Assembly: GCF_033242265.1 (NCBI RefSeq)
Contig: NZ_BTFW01000001.1
Coordinates: 558,001-622,000 of the forward strand
Length of the DNA: 64,000 bases
Source: Novosphingobium sp. IK01
Lineage (GTDB): Bacteria; Pseudomonadota; Alphaproteobacteria; Sphingomonadales; Sphingomonadaceae
Direction: 5' to 3'
Shown here: in pieces, positions 25,529-35,363 of the stretch
Layout of the letters: each line of letters starts with the position of its first letter
Position numbering within the stretch: position 1 is the first letter of the stretch
Program-made: the position numbers and the translations under genes
Notes under the pieces: generated by a model
Databases searched by the model: none
Seen by the model: the letters and a program-made list of their open reading frames with translations, nothing else
Told to the model about the DNA's origin: nothing

Positions 25529-26002
25529 TCAGTCCTTTGCTGGCGCATCCTTGAGCAGGCCGATCCGTTCGAGGGCCTCTTCTTCCATGGCCTGAAGCTC
25601 GGCCATAGTCTTTTGCAGCGCCACACGCTGGCTTTCCAGCTTCCTGAGCCGCATGCGAATGTGGCTGACGAGGTGCTGCAACTGTTCGAGCCGGGTGGGA
25701 TCGACATCGTAGAGATCGAGAAATTCCTTGATCTCGCGAATGGTGAAGCCCAGCCGTTTGCCGCGCAAAATCAACTGCATGCGCGCCACATCGCGATGCG
25801 AGTAGATGCGCGTGCTGCCCACACGGGCCGGTTCGATCAGGCCCTTGTCCTCGTAGAAGCGCAAGGTCCGGTGGGTCACCCCCAGCTTGCGGGCCACGTC
25901 CTGAATGCCCTGGAGTTTTTCCTCGGGCGAGGGTTCAGGCGCGTCCTGCTGCTGTGGGGGCGGCGGGGGCGGATCGGCATGGGTTTCGATGTCGAGGGTC
26001 AC
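25529..26002 (-). CDS. MerR-family regulator of fatty acid genes
   Basis: 157 residues. After a proline/glutamine-rich N-terminus (PPPPPPQQQD), the MerR winged helix begins at about residue 32 (IQDVARKLGVTHRTLRFYEDKGLIEP), then a long dimerisation coiled coil (LEQLQHLVSHIRMRLRKLESQRVALQKTM). There is no cysteine metal site. This is the type (LiuR/PsrA-like MerR) that controls acyl-CoA metabolism. It lies 63 bp downstream of the acyl-CoA ligase gene on the same strand and is likely to regulate the fatty acid cluster at 26-36 kb. Confidence 0.88.
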   Translation of the reverse strand: MTLDIETHADPPPPPPQQQDAPEPSPEEKLQGIQDVARKLGVTHRTLRFYEDKGLIEPARVGSTRIYSHRDVARMQLILRGKRLGFTIREIKEFLDLYDVDPTRLEQLQHLVSHIRMRLRKLESQRVALQKTMAELQAMEEEALERIGLLKDAPAKD

Positions 26003-26065
26003 GGGTCTTGGCCTCCGGTGGCACGGGAGCTTGTGCCATAAGCAGACAGGATTGTCGTGTCACGT

Positions 26066-27799
26066 TCAAGCGTTGCCGGCTTCGTTCGCCTTGGCCGCTT
26101 CACGGCGGGCACGCTCCTCGGCGACGAGTTCCTTCTTGGAAAGCTTGCCCACCATGGTCCGGGGCAGGCTGTCGCGGATCTCGACGGCACGGGGCACCTC
26201 GATCTTGTTGAGATGCCCGGCGAGGAAGACCAGCAGGTCTTCCGGGCTGATGGAATGCCCGGCATGGAGCTTTACGAAGAGCTTGGCGCTCTGTCCGCGA
26301 TAGGTGTCGGGAATGCCGATGGCGATGGCTTCCTCGATGGCCGGGTGGAGATAGGCAGCCTCCTCGATCACGCGCGGATAGACATTGTAGCCGCCCGAGA
26401 GGATCACGTCCTTGAGCCGGTCGACGAGATAGAGATAGCCGTCCGCGTCGAGATGGCCGATATCGCCCGTGCGCAGCGCGCCCTCGATGAAGACTTGCGC
26501 GGTCTCCTCGGGGCGCTTCCAGTACCCGGCCATGACTTGCGGGCCCCGCACGCAGACCTCGCCATTCTCGCCAAGGGGCAGGATCGTGCCCGGATTGTCG
26601 GGATCGCGGATTTCGATCTGTGTGCCGGGGAAATGGACCCCGCAACTGTTGGCGCGGATTTCACCATCGACCGGGTTGCAGGTCACGATGGGCGAGGCCT
26701 CGGTCAGGCCATAGCCCTCGCAGACCCGTGCGCCGGTGCGCTTCTCGAAAGTTTCGCGCACTTCGAGCGGCAGCGGCGCCCCGCCCGAAATGCAGGCCCG
26801 CAACCGCGAGAAATCGGGCACACGGGCATCGTCGAGCGCATTGATCGCGATGAACAGCGTAGGCACCCCGAAAAACAGCGTGGGCGGTTTGCGCCGGATC
26901 GTGGCGAGGAAGGCTCCCATCTCGAAACGCGGCATCAGCACGAGTTCGGCCCCGGCCAGGATCGAGAAATCGAGCACCGCGGTCAGCGCGAAGACATGGA
27001 AGAACGGCAGCACCGCCAGCGTGCGCTGGGGCGGGGGCAGATCCCCGTGGATATGGGCCTGTTGTTGCAGGGCGTTGGCGGTCAGGTTGCGGTGGGTGAG
27101 CATGGCGCCCTTGGGGGTGCCGGTGGTGCCACCGGTATACTGAAGCACGGCGAGGTCTTCGGGCACCAGCGCCACCGGGCTGACCGGATCGCCGCGCGCG
27201 ATGAGGTCGCAAAAGCGCATGTGGAGCGCATCATGGGCATAGCGGGCATGATCGCGCCGCTTGAACAGGCGCCAGGCCCAGGCCTTCACCTGCGGCAGGA
27301 TCCCTGCCATCGGGCAGACGAGGATCTTCGAAAGCGCGCATTCCTGTGCCAGGTCGCGCACTTTGCCGTGGATCTCGCGCAAGTCGGGCACGGCGACGAT
27401 CCGCGCGCCGCTGTCCTTGAGCAGGTGGCGCATTTCGCCCGGCGTGTAGAGCGGGTTGAGGTTGACCACGACCGCCCCGATCTTGAGCGCGGCGAAATAG
27501 AGCACGATGTAGTAGGGCGTGTTGGGCAGGCACAGCGCGATGCGGTCGCCCTTGACCACGCCCAGATCCTGAAAGCCGCGTGCGGCGCGCTCGATCATTC
27601 GGCCCAGCGCGCGATAGGTCCAGGTCCGGCCCATGAAATCGACGGCGATGCGCGGGCCATGGTCGCGCACCGTCTGGTCGATCAGATCGCCCAGCAGCAT
27701 GGGAGGAGGCGACCAGTCGGGCGACAGCGTATCGCGGAAGGGGGCCGATGATGCGCCAGGCGCGGAGGACGAAGGGGGCATCGTGAGGGCGGCGACCAT
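26066..27799 (-). CDS. fadD: Long-chain fatty acid-CoA ligase
   Basis: 577 residues from ATG 27799 (MVAALTMPPSSS). ANL-superfamily motifs: P-loop YTGGTTGTPKGAMLTHRN (about 210-227), CEGYGLTEASP, the hinge region TGDIGHLDADGYLYLVDRLKD and the C-terminal adenylation Lys in PRTMVGKLSKKEL. It activates fatty acids with ATP and CoA at the inner membrane. FadL-type porin upstream and beta-oxidation genes across the divide support fatty acids as the substrate. The C-terminus ends with an AKANEAGNA tail. Confidence 0.93.
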   Translation of the reverse strand: MVAALTMPPSSSAPGASSAPFRDTLSPDWSPPPMLLGDLIDQTVRDHGPRIAVDFMGRTWTYRALGRMIERAARGFQDLGVVKGDRIALCLPNTPYYIVLYFAALKIGAVVVNLNPLYTPGEMRHLLKDSGARIVAVPDLREIHGKVRDLAQECALSKILVCPMAGILPQVKAWAWRLFKRRDHARYAHDALHMRFCDLIARGDPVSPVALVPEDLAVLQYTGGTTGTPKGAMLTHRNLTANALQQQAHIHGDLPPPQRTLAVLPFFHVFALTAVLDFSILAGAELVLMPRFEMGAFLATIRRKPPTLFFGVPTLFIAINALDDARVPDFSRLRACISGGAPLPLEVRETFEKRTGARVCEGYGLTEASPIVTCNPVDGEIRANSCGVHFPGTQIEIRDPDNPGTILPLGENGEVCVRGPQVMAGYWKRPEETAQVFIEGALRTGDIGHLDADGYLYLVDRLKDVILSGGYNVYPRVIEEAAYLHPAIEEAIAIGIPDTYRGQSAKLFVKLHAGHSISPEDLLVFLAGHLNKIEVPRAVEIRDSLPRTMVGKLSKKELVAEERARREAAKANEAGNA

Positions 27800-27896
27800 G
27801 GCGGTTCTCCGATGGGTATCTGGATCAGAAAAGGAAAACAGTGTCCGGTTCCGCGCACCGGGAGGCTTCAGGCCTTCGAGTGCGCGGACGTGTGGA

Positions 27897-29198
27897 TCAA
27901 AACGCGAGGCGGCCTCCCAGCGAGAGGACGACCACATGGGCCTTGCTCAGCGTGCCATCGACCAGAACCGGCGTCTGCGCCGCCGTGCCGGCATAGGCGG
28001 CGGTCACGCGGTTGATCGGGGCATCATCGAGCGTGATGTAATTGGCGGCCACGTCGATCTTGATGGCCTTGCCCATCAGGTGGGTGGCGCCCAGCGCGAA
28101 GTTCCAGCGGTTGGCATCGGGCACGCGGGCGTCGCGATCGTCGGGGCGGACCGGGCTGACATCGCGCTGGATACCCCCGCGCACGGTCCACTTGGGGGCC
28201 ACTTGCGCGTCGAACCCGGCGGCAACGGCCCAGGTGTCGCGATAGTTTTCCGGGATCGCCGTGTTGAGCGGGGCTCCCAGCCGGATCGCGTCGAACTCTG
28301 ACCAGCCAAAGCGCGTGGCCTGGGCATTGAGGGTGAGGGCCGGAGTGATCGCCCAGCGCCCGCCAAAAGTCACCTGCCAGGGCGTGGTAAAGCGCGCATG
28401 GGTGGCAATCGTGCCATTGCGCGGGGCCAGCGGCCCGAGCAGCCCGGTGACTTCCACCTGTCCGTTGAGCTTGTGGGTGATGGCGGACTTGTAGCTGATC
28501 CCCAGCGTCACCCGCTTGCCACGAAACTGGCTGCCGATCGACCAGCCCACGTCCCAACCCTTGCCCGAAAGCGTCTGGCTGCCATCGGGCAGCGATGCCA
28601 GCAGGTTGGGCAGGGCATTGCCGAGCCGGGCATCGGCATGTTCGATGTTGATCGCCGCGCCCAGCGCGATCACCGGAGTTACTTGCCATGCCAGCGAGGG
28701 CTGGAAGTCGATGGTGCGCAGTTTCGTGGTCAATGCGCCATAGCGTGCCCAGCTGTCAGGAGCATATTCGGTGGTGAAATTGTAGGGGGCGGTGAAGGCA
28801 AGCCCTGCGGCAAACCCGTGGCCGAGCGAATGGGCGATGGCGCCTGCCGGAACAACGCCCTTGTGGATCGGATTGTGGGCGCTTGCCACGCCGCCGACGG
28901 GGGCCGGGCTCTGGCCCGGACGGACGATCAGCGTGCCCGCATCATCGACCCGGCCGGTGGGCAGGATGCCCGTGGCGCTCATGGCGGATTCGCCGCCGGT
29001 CATCCCGGCGATGCTGGCCGGGTTCCACCACAGGCTTTCCGCGCCCGTATCGGCCACTTCGCCCGAAAAGGCGCGGCCCGAGGCCTTGGTGGACTGGTCC
29101 TGAAGGTAGAAGCCGCCGGCCAGCGCGGGGCTTGCCAGCCCCGCCGTTCCGGCCAGAAGCGTGGCAATGCCCAGCGCCTTGCGATGGATCAGGTTCAT
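27897..29198 (-). CDS. fadL: FadL-type outer membrane fatty acid transporter
   Basis: 433 residues from ATG 29198, with GAGAGAG directly upstream. Signal peptide of about 27 residues (LIHRKALGIATLLAG, cleavage after SPALA). The mature N-terminus GGFYLQDQSTKASGRAFSGEVAD, the NPASIAGM segment and the final aromatic LGGRLAF are OMPP1/FadL/TodX features. It forms a 14-strand barrel for lateral release of hydrophobic substrates. It is followed by fadD in the same direction (97 bp gap). Confidence 0.93.
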   Translation of the reverse strand: MNLIHRKALGIATLLAGTAGLASPALAGGFYLQDQSTKASGRAFSGEVADTGAESLWWNPASIAGMTGGESAMSATGILPTGRVDDAGTLIVRPGQSPAPVGGVASAHNPIHKGVVPAGAIAHSLGHGFAAGLAFTAPYNFTTEYAPDSWARYGALTTKLRTIDFQPSLAWQVTPVIALGAAINIEHADARLGNALPNLLASLPDGSQTLSGKGWDVGWSIGSQFRGKRVTLGISYKSAITHKLNGQVEVTGLLGPLAPRNGTIATHARFTTPWQVTFGGRWAITPALTLNAQATRFGWSEFDAIRLGAPLNTAIPENYRDTWAVAAGFDAQVAPKWTVRGGIQRDVSPVRPDDRDARVPDANRWNFALGATHLMGKAIKIDVAANYITLDDAPINRVTAAYAGTAAQTPVLVDGTLSKAHVVVLSLGGRLAF

Positions 29199-29308
29199 CT
29201 CTCTCTCCCGTTTTTTTCGGTTATCGTGCCGTCGTTGCGGCGGGACTTGTCTTTTTGGGATCAGTCTTGTCTGAAAATGCGTGAAATCTGTGGCTTGTGA
29301 GCCATTCT

Positions 29309-29755
29309 TCAGGGAAGACGCTTCCACGTCTGGGTCTTGCACAAGGGCCAGACAATGCAGCCCTTGAGCTTGAGCGTATTGGCGTCGGCCAGTGTCACGG
29401 TGGCCTTGTAGGTGCCGCCATCCTCGGGATTGTAGATCGTCCCGCCGCTCCAGCCCTCGCCGTCGCGGCGGAAACCCTGAAGAATGGTCAGGCCCTTGAG
29501 CGCGCGGCTGCGCAGGGCCGGATCGCGATTGGCGCTGTCGGGATAGGCCGGATTGGCGCGGATGTGGTCGGATTCCATCAGGCGCCCGCAGATCGAACTT
29601 CCACAGGCGGCAATCTCGACGACACCATGGCGGGAAGGGGTGGACCAGCGCCCCATGGCCTGTTCAGGGCGGGTTTGATCAGGGAGTCCATGCGCGGCAA
29701 ATGGCATCCCTGTCAGGGACACCACGGCCAATACCAGTAACGGCTTGCCTTTCAT
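29309..29755 (-). CDS. DUF2147 domain secreted protein
   Basis: 148 residues from ATG 29755. Signal peptide MKGKPLLVLAVVSLTG with cleavage near AAHG. The mature part is DUF2147: GRWSTPSRHGVVEIAACGSSICGRLM, LTILQGFRRDGEGWSGGTIYNPEDG and a Cys pair near the C-terminus (GCIVWPLCKTQTWKR) that probably forms a disulfide. It resembles small lipocalin-like periplasmic proteins; function unknown. It is 110 bp upstream of fadL and likely transcribed with it. It starts 224 bp from the divergent thiolase gene. Confidence 0.88.
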   Translation of the reverse strand: MKGKPLLVLAVVSLTGMPFAAHGLPDQTRPEQAMGRWSTPSRHGVVEIAACGSSICGRLMESDHIRANPAYPDSANRDPALRSRALKGLTILQGFRRDGEGWSGGTIYNPEDGGTYKATVTLADANTLKLKGCIVWPLCKTQTWKRLP

Positions 29756-29979
29756 CGTTTTTATCCTCACCCCCGGATTGGTGGCCAGACTCGCATCGGG
29801 CCGCCATCCGGATTTTGACACGACATTCTGTCGCAGTTTCGACTCACTCTATGCCTTAAAAATTGGTTGACGTATAGGGAAACTTGCGCACCATTACGGA
29901 CAACAGCAAGGCCAGTCGCGAATCCGTGCCGGTGGCACAATTCAAGGGCCTCGCCACAACAGGAAGAGGATGCTTGCCC

Positions 29980-31113
29980 ATGACGAATGCGGTTATTGCC
30001 GGCTATGCCCGGTCGCCGTTCCACCTTGCCGGCAAGGGCGCGCTCGCCCGTACGCGGCCCGACGATCTGGCCGCGGCCGTCGTTGCCGGGCTGATCGCCC
30101 GCACTGGCATCGCCCCCGATGCGATCGAGGATCTGATCGTGGGCTGCGCGTTTCCCGAGGGCGAACAGGGCTTCAATGTCGCCCGCCTGATCGGCATGAT
30201 CGCGGGCCTGCCGCGCAGCGTGGGCGGGATGACCGTCAACCGCTTCTGCGGCTCGTCGATGAGCGCGATCCACTATGCCGCCGGCCAGATCGCGCTGGGC
30301 GCGGGCGACGTGTTCATCGCCGCCGGGGTCGAATCGATGAGCCGGGTGCCCATGCTGGGCTTCAACCCGCTGCCCAACCCGGTGCTGGCCAGGAACAGCG
30401 AGGCCTATATCGGCATGGGTGACACTGCCGAGAACCTCGCCCGCCAGTACGACCTGACCCGCGCGGCGCAGGAAGCCTTCGCCGTCGCGAGCCAGGACAA
30501 GGCCGCCGCCGCCATCGCCGCCGGGCACATGAAGGACGAGATCGTCGCCATCGAGACAAAGGCCGGAACGGTCGACACCGATGGTTGCCCCCGTCCGGGC
30601 ACGAGCGCGGAAACGCTCGCTGGTCTCAAGCCCGCCTTCAGCGCCAATGGCACGGTGACCGCAGGCACCTCCTCGCCGCTGACCGACGGGGCGAGCGCGG
30701 TTCTCGTCGCCAGCGAGGCCTATGCCCGCGCCCATGGCCTGCCGATCCTGGCCCGGATCAAGAGCGTGGCCATTTCCGGCTGCGCGCCCGAGATCATGGG
30801 GATCGGTCCGGTGGAATCGAGCCGCAAGGCGCTGGAGCGTGCCGGGATCGGCGTGAGCGATCTCGACGTGATCGAACTGAACGAGGCCTTCGCCGCCCAG
30901 TCCATGGCCTGCATCGCCGACCTCGGGCTTGATCTGGCGAAGATCAACATCGATGGCGGGGCCATTGCGCTGGGCCATCCGCTGGGGGCGACGGGCGCGC
31001 GCATCGTGGGCAAGGCCGCCTCGCTGCTGGCACGCACCGGTGGCAAGTATGCGCTGGCGACGCAGTGCATCGGCGGCGGACAGGGCATCGCGACGGTTCT
31101 GGAGGCGATCTGA
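29980..31113 (+). CDS. fadA: Acetyl-CoA acyltransferase (thiolase)
   Basis: 377 residues from ATG 29980, preceded by AGGAAGAGG. Nucleophilic Cys90 lies in NRFCGSSM; the other active-site elements are ALGHPLGATGAR (His) and CIGGGQG (Cys). It cleaves 3-ketoacyl-CoA in beta-oxidation. The TGA stop shares one base with the ATG of the next gene (TGATG), so both subunits of the oxidation complex are translationally coupled. The upstream 224 bp hold TTGACG at 29868, a possible -35 box; no clear MerR operator is visible. Confidence 0.93.
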   Translation: MTNAVIAGYARSPFHLAGKGALARTRPDDLAAAVVAGLIARTGIAPDAIEDLIVGCAFPEGEQGFNVARLIGMIAGLPRSVGGMTVNRFCGSSMSAIHYAAGQIALGAGDVFIAAGVESMSRVPMLGFNPLPNPVLARNSEAYIGMGDTAENLARQYDLTRAAQEAFAVASQDKAAAAIAAGHMKDEIVAIETKAGTVDTDGCPRPGTSAETLAGLKPAFSANGTVTAGTSSPLTDGASAVLVASEAYARAHGLPILARIKSVAISGCAPEIMGIGPVESSRKALERAGIGVSDLDVIELNEAFAAQSMACIADLGLDLAKINIDGGAIALGHPLGATGARIVGKAASLLARTGGKYALATQCIGGGQGIATVLEAI

Positions 31114-33473
31114 TGAACGGCACATCTCTTTCCGCAGGCCCCTCTTCGGGCATCAGGCCTTCGGGTATCGGCAAAGTCTGCGTGATCGGCGCAGGCACGA
31201 TGGGGGCAGGCATCGCCGCGCAAGTGGCCAATGCCGGGGTTCCCGTGCTCCTGCTCGACGTGGTGCGCGACCCTGCCAAGCCCAATGCGGTGGCGCAGGC
31301 CGCGCTCGACCGTCTGCTCAAGGCGGAACCTGCCGCCTTCATGAGCAAGCGCGCCGCGCGTCTGGTCGAGGTCGGCAATATCGAGAGCGATCTTACCAAA
31401 GTCGCCGATTGCGACTGGGTGATCGAGGCCATTGTCGAGCGCCTCGACCTCAAGCACGCGCTCTATGAAAAGCTGGAAGCCGTGCGCCGTCCGGGCAGCG
31501 CGATCTCGTCGAACACCTCGACGATCCCGCTCGGCCAGTTGGTGGAGGGCCGCAGCGAGGCCTTTGCCCGCGATTTCCTGATCACCCACTTCTTCAACCC
31601 GCCGCGCTACATGCGCCTGATCGAAGTCGTCGCCGGGCCGCAGAGCAATCCCGCGCTGGTCGAGGCGGTCGCCGATTTCGCCGACCGCGCGCTGGGCAAG
31701 ACCGTGGTGCGAGCCAAGGATACCCCCGGTTTCCTCGCCAATCGCGTCGGCACGTTCTGGATCCAGCAGGCGATCAACGCCGCCATCGACCTGGGCCTGA
31801 GCGTCGAGGAAGCCGATGCCGTGGTCGGCAAGCCGATGGGCGTGCCCAAGACCGGCGTGTTCGGCCTGATGGATCTGGTCGGCATCGACCTGATGCCGCA
31901 CCTCAAGGCCAGCCTGACCGCAACCCTGCCCGCAGATGACCCCTATCGCGCCATCGCCATCGAGCAGCCGTTGATCACGCGCATGATCGCCGACGGGTTG
32001 ATCGGCCGCAAGGGCAAGGGCGGCTTCTATCGCCTCAACCGCGAAGCAGGGAAGCGCAAGGAGGCCATCGACCTTTCCACCGGGGAATACCGCGCCGCCG
32101 CCAAGCCGCCCTCGCTGCCCGGCGCGGCCTTCAAGGACTTGCGTGCGCTGGTCGGCCTTTCGGGCAAGCTGGGCGCCTATGCCTGGGCCGTGCTCGGCCC
32201 GACGCTGGCCTATGCCGCCGCCCTCGTGCCGCAGGCGAGCGACGACATCGTCGCCATCGATGCGGCGATGAAGCTGGGCTACAACTGGAAATGGGGGCCG
32301 TTCGAGCTGATCGACAAGCTCGGCACGGCAGCCTTTGCCCAGCGCCTTGAAGCCGAAGGGCTCCCGGTTCCCGCTATCGTTACGCTCGCCGCCGGGCGTC
32401 CGTTCTACCGCGTGGAGGGTGGCAAGCGGCAATATCTGGGGCTTGATGGCGCCTATCACGATGTCGTGCGGGCCGATGGCGTGCTCCTGCTCGAAGACGT
32501 CAAGCTTACCGCCAAGCCCTTGCTCAAGACCGCCTCGGCGGCGTTGTGGGACGTGGGCGACGGGGTCGTCGCGCTCGAATTCACCGGCAAGATGAACGCG
32601 CTCGACGCCGAAGTGATGAAGCTGATCGGCATGGCGATCCCGCTCGTCGCGGAAAAGTTCAAGGCCATGGTGATCTACAACGAGGGCACCCATTTCTCGG
32701 CCGGGGCCAATCTGGGCCTTGCCCTGTTCGCGATGAACATCGCGGCCTGGGGCGAGATCGAGACACTGGTTTCGGGCGGGCAAAAGGCCCTGAAGGCGCT
32801 GAAATACGCGCCCTTTCCGGTGGTCGGCGCGCCTGCGGGCATGGCGCTGGGGGGCGGCTGCGAAGTGCTGCTCCACTGCGACGCGATCCAGGCCCATGCC
32901 GAAAGCTATATCGGCCTGGTCGAATGCGGGGTCGGCCTCGTGCCCGGATGGGGCGGCAATGGCGAGATGCTCGATCGCTGGCTCAAGAACCCGGCGCTGC
33001 CCAGAGGGCCGATGCCCGCCGTGGCCAAGGTCTTCGAGACGGTCTCGACCGCGACGGTCTCCAAATCGGCGGCCCAGGCCATCGAGCATGGCTTCCTGCG
33101 CCCGACCGACAAGGTGACGATGAACCGCGAACGCCTGCTGGCAGATGCCAAGGCCCGCGCGCTGGCCATGGTCGAAGGCTATGCCCCGCCCGAGCCGCCC
33201 ACGTTCCGCCTGCCGGGCGAAGGGGGAAGGGCCGCGCTGGCCATGGCGGTCGAGGGGTTCCGCGCGCGGGGCCTTGCAACGCCGCACGACGTGGTCGTGT
33301 CGGGCGCGCTCGCGCGCATCCTGACCGGGGGCGAGGCCGATCTGGTCGATACCGTCACCGAGGATGACCTCCTCGCCCTCGAGCGGGCCGAATTCCAGGC
33401 GCTCGTGCGCCATCCCGCGACGCAGGCCCGGATCGAGCACATGCTCAAGACCGGCAAGCCGCTTCGCAACTGA
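31113..33473 (+). CDS. fadN: 3-hydroxyacyl-CoA dehydrogenase/enoyl-CoA hydratase fusion (FadN-like)
   Basis: 786 residues from ATG 31113. The order is dehydrogenase first (Rossmann motif VCVIGAGTMGAG, residues 23-32; NTSTIPL; HFFNPPRYMRLIEVV) and hydratase second (about 490-700; FSAGANLGLALFAMN, GMALGGGCEVLLHCD, GLVPGWGG). This is the reverse of E. coli FadB and equals Bacillus FadN (about 790 residues). The hydratase domain has an unusually long insertion and C-terminal helical region. It performs two consecutive beta-oxidation steps. Confidence 0.92.
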   Translation: MNGTSLSAGPSSGIRPSGIGKVCVIGAGTMGAGIAAQVANAGVPVLLLDVVRDPAKPNAVAQAALDRLLKAEPAAFMSKRAARLVEVGNIESDLTKVADCDWVIEAIVERLDLKHALYEKLEAVRRPGSAISSNTSTIPLGQLVEGRSEAFARDFLITHFFNPPRYMRLIEVVAGPQSNPALVEAVADFADRALGKTVVRAKDTPGFLANRVGTFWIQQAINAAIDLGLSVEEADAVVGKPMGVPKTGVFGLMDLVGIDLMPHLKASLTATLPADDPYRAIAIEQPLITRMIADGLIGRKGKGGFYRLNREAGKRKEAIDLSTGEYRAAAKPPSLPGAAFKDLRALVGLSGKLGAYAWAVLGPTLAYAAALVPQASDDIVAIDAAMKLGYNWKWGPFELIDKLGTAAFAQRLEAEGLPVPAIVTLAAGRPFYRVEGGKRQYLGLDGAYHDVVRADGVLLLEDVKLTAKPLLKTASAALWDVGDGVVALEFTGKMNALDAEVMKLIGMAIPLVAEKFKAMVIYNEGTHFSAGANLGLALFAMNIAAWGEIETLVSGGQKALKALKYAPFPVVGAPAGMALGGGCEVLLHCDAIQAHAESYIGLVECGVGLVPGWGGNGEMLDRWLKNPALPRGPMPAVAKVFETVSTATVSKSAAQAIEHGFLRPTDKVTMNRERLLADAKARALAMVEGYAPPEPPTFRLPGEGGRAALAMAVEGFRARGLATPHDVVVSGALARILTGGEADLVDTVTEDDLLALERAEFQALVRHPATQARIEHMLKTGKPLRN

Positions 33474-33494
33474 TCTGATCGAAGGAGATTTGCC

Positions 33495-35285
33495 ATGCAG
33501 ATCTATACCGCGCCCTTGCGTGACATGGGCTTTGTTCTCAACGAACTGCACACCGACGACGGCTTTGGCGGCCTGCCTGCTTTCGCCGATTTTACCCCCG
33601 AACTGACCGAAGCGGTGCTGGGCGAGGCCGCGCGCCTGTGCCAGGACGTCCTGCTCCCGCTCAACCGCAGCGGCGACGAGGAAGGCTGCACGTTCGAAAA
33701 CGGCACTGTTCGCACGCCCAAGGGCTTTGGCGATGCCTATCGCCAGTTTGTGGACGGGGGCTGGAACGCGCTCGTCCTGCCGGGCGAATGGGGCGGGCAG
33801 GGCGCGCCCGAAGCGCTGGGCAAGCTGGTCGAGGAAATGATCTGCGCGACCAACGTGTCGTTCAGCCTCTATCCGGGCCTCACCAACGGCGCGATTGCCG
33901 CGCTCACCGTCTATGCCAGCGACACGCTCAAGCAGGCCTACCTGCCCAAGATGGTCAGCGGCGAATGGTCGGGGACGATGTGCCTGACCGAACCCCATTG
34001 CGGGACAGACCTTGGCCTGCTGCGCACGCGTGCCGTGCCGGGCGAGGACGGCAGCTATGCGATTTCGGGTGCCAAGATCTTCATTTCGGCGGGCGAACAC
34101 GACCTGACCGCCAATATCGTCCACCTCGTCCTCGCCCGCCTGCCCGACGCCCCCAAGGGGGTGAAGGGGATCAGCCTGTTCCTCGTGCCCAAGTTCCTGC
34201 CCGACGAGCAGGGCCAGCCTTCCGTCCGCAACGGCGCCCATTGCACCGCGATCGAGCACAAGATGGGCCTCAAGGCCTCGGCCACCTGCCAGATGCAGTT
34301 CGAGGACGCCAAGGGCTGGCTGGTGGGCCAACCCCATCGCGGCCTCGAAGCGATGTTCACGATGATGAACGCCGAACGCGTGGGCGTGGGCATTCAGGGG
34401 CTGGGGATCGGCGAGGCGGCCTATCAGTCGGCGGTCTGGTATGCGCGCGAGCGGGTTCAGGGCCGTTCGCTCTCGGGCGTCAAGCATCCCGACAAGCCCG
34501 CCGATCCGATCATCGTCCACCCCGATGTGCGGCGCATGCTTCTGACTATGCGCGCGTGGAACGAAGGGTGCCGGGGCGTGGCGGGCTGGGTCGCACGCGC
34601 GCTCGACGCGGAAAAGCACGGGGAAACACCCGAGCAGCGCCAGCGGGCCGCCGATTTTGTCGCCCTGATGACCCCGGTGGTCAAGGCGCTGTTCACCGAC
34701 CTTGGCCTCGAAAGCGCGAGCCTTGCGGTCCAGTGCTATGGTGGCCACGGCTATATCCGTGAAAGCGGGGTCGAACAGTACATGCGCGACGCACGCATCG
34801 CCATGCTCTATGAAGGCACCAACGGCATCCAGGCGCTCGATCTGGTCGGTCGCAAGATGCCCGCCGAAATGGGCCGCTATCTGCGCAGTTTCTTCCACCC
34901 GGTCAGCGACTTCATCGAGGCCAACAGCCAGGACCCGGCCATCGGCAAGATGGCGACCGGGCTGGGGCAGGCGTTCAAGGCGCTTCAGGGCGCAACGGCT
35001 TTGATCGCCGAGCGGGGGCTCAAGGATGCCGAGGAAGGCGGCGCGGCGGCGAGCGACTACTTGCGCCTGCTGGGCCTCGTCGCGATGGGCTACTGCTTTG
35101 CCAAGGCGAGCAAGATTGCGGCGCAGGCGCTGGCCCAGGGCAGCCCGGACGCCGCATTCTACAAGGCCAAGATCGACACCGCGCGGTTCTTCTTTGAAAA
35201 ACTGCTGCCCCAGACCGCCTCGCTCTATCTGACGATCAAGGCGGGCAAGGGCGCGGTCATGGACTTCGCCGAAGCGGCATTCTGA
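33495..35285 (+). CDS. fadE: Acyl-CoA dehydrogenase (FadE-type, long form)
   Basis: 596 residues with the long C-terminal domain of the FadE/YusJ branch. Motifs: MCLTEPHCGTDLGLLRTRA (FAD/substrate contact), GHGYIRESGVEQYMRDARIAMLYEGTNGIQALDLV, in which the catalytic Glu lies in the LYEGTNG loop. It introduces the first double bond into acyl-CoA. It starts 21 bp after the fadN-like gene, with AAGGAGA as ribosome site, completing a thiolase-FadN-FadE operon, the same trio as fadNAE of Bacillus. Confidence 0.93.
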   Translation: MQIYTAPLRDMGFVLNELHTDDGFGGLPAFADFTPELTEAVLGEAARLCQDVLLPLNRSGDEEGCTFENGTVRTPKGFGDAYRQFVDGGWNALVLPGEWGGQGAPEALGKLVEEMICATNVSFSLYPGLTNGAIAALTVYASDTLKQAYLPKMVSGEWSGTMCLTEPHCGTDLGLLRTRAVPGEDGSYAISGAKIFISAGEHDLTANIVHLVLARLPDAPKGVKGISLFLVPKFLPDEQGQPSVRNGAHCTAIEHKMGLKASATCQMQFEDAKGWLVGQPHRGLEAMFTMMNAERVGVGIQGLGIGEAAYQSAVWYARERVQGRSLSGVKHPDKPADPIIVHPDVRRMLLTMRAWNEGCRGVAGWVARALDAEKHGETPEQRQRAADFVALMTPVVKALFTDLGLESASLAVQCYGGHGYIRESGVEQYMRDARIAMLYEGTNGIQALDLVGRKMPAEMGRYLRSFFHPVSDFIEANSQDPAIGKMATGLGQAFKALQGATALIAERGLKDAEEGGAAASDYLRLLGLVAMGYCFAKASKIAAQALAQGSPDAAFYKAKIDTARFFFEKLLPQTASLYLTIKAGKGAVMDFAEAAF

Positions 35286-35303
35286 CACAGGCACGCAACA
35301 GTT

Positions 35304-35343
35304 CCGCCCTGATCGCAAGGCGATGCCCTTGCGATCAGGGCGG
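35304..35343 (+). terminator. Strong hairpin after the beta-oxidation operon
   Basis: A perfect 17-bp stem (35304-35320 with 35327-35343, loop CGATGC) 18 bases after the fadE stop. No T run follows, so it may attenuate readthrough into the MFS gene or protect the mRNA 3' end. Confidence 0.6.
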
Positions 35344-35363
35344 CGGCGGCTAAAAGGCCGCCC

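Noticed and set aside
29820..29900. LiuR/MerR-type palindrome in front of the thiolase gene
   Set aside because: TTGACGTA at 29868 is half of a typical site, but the second half is absent; not enough to call an operator.
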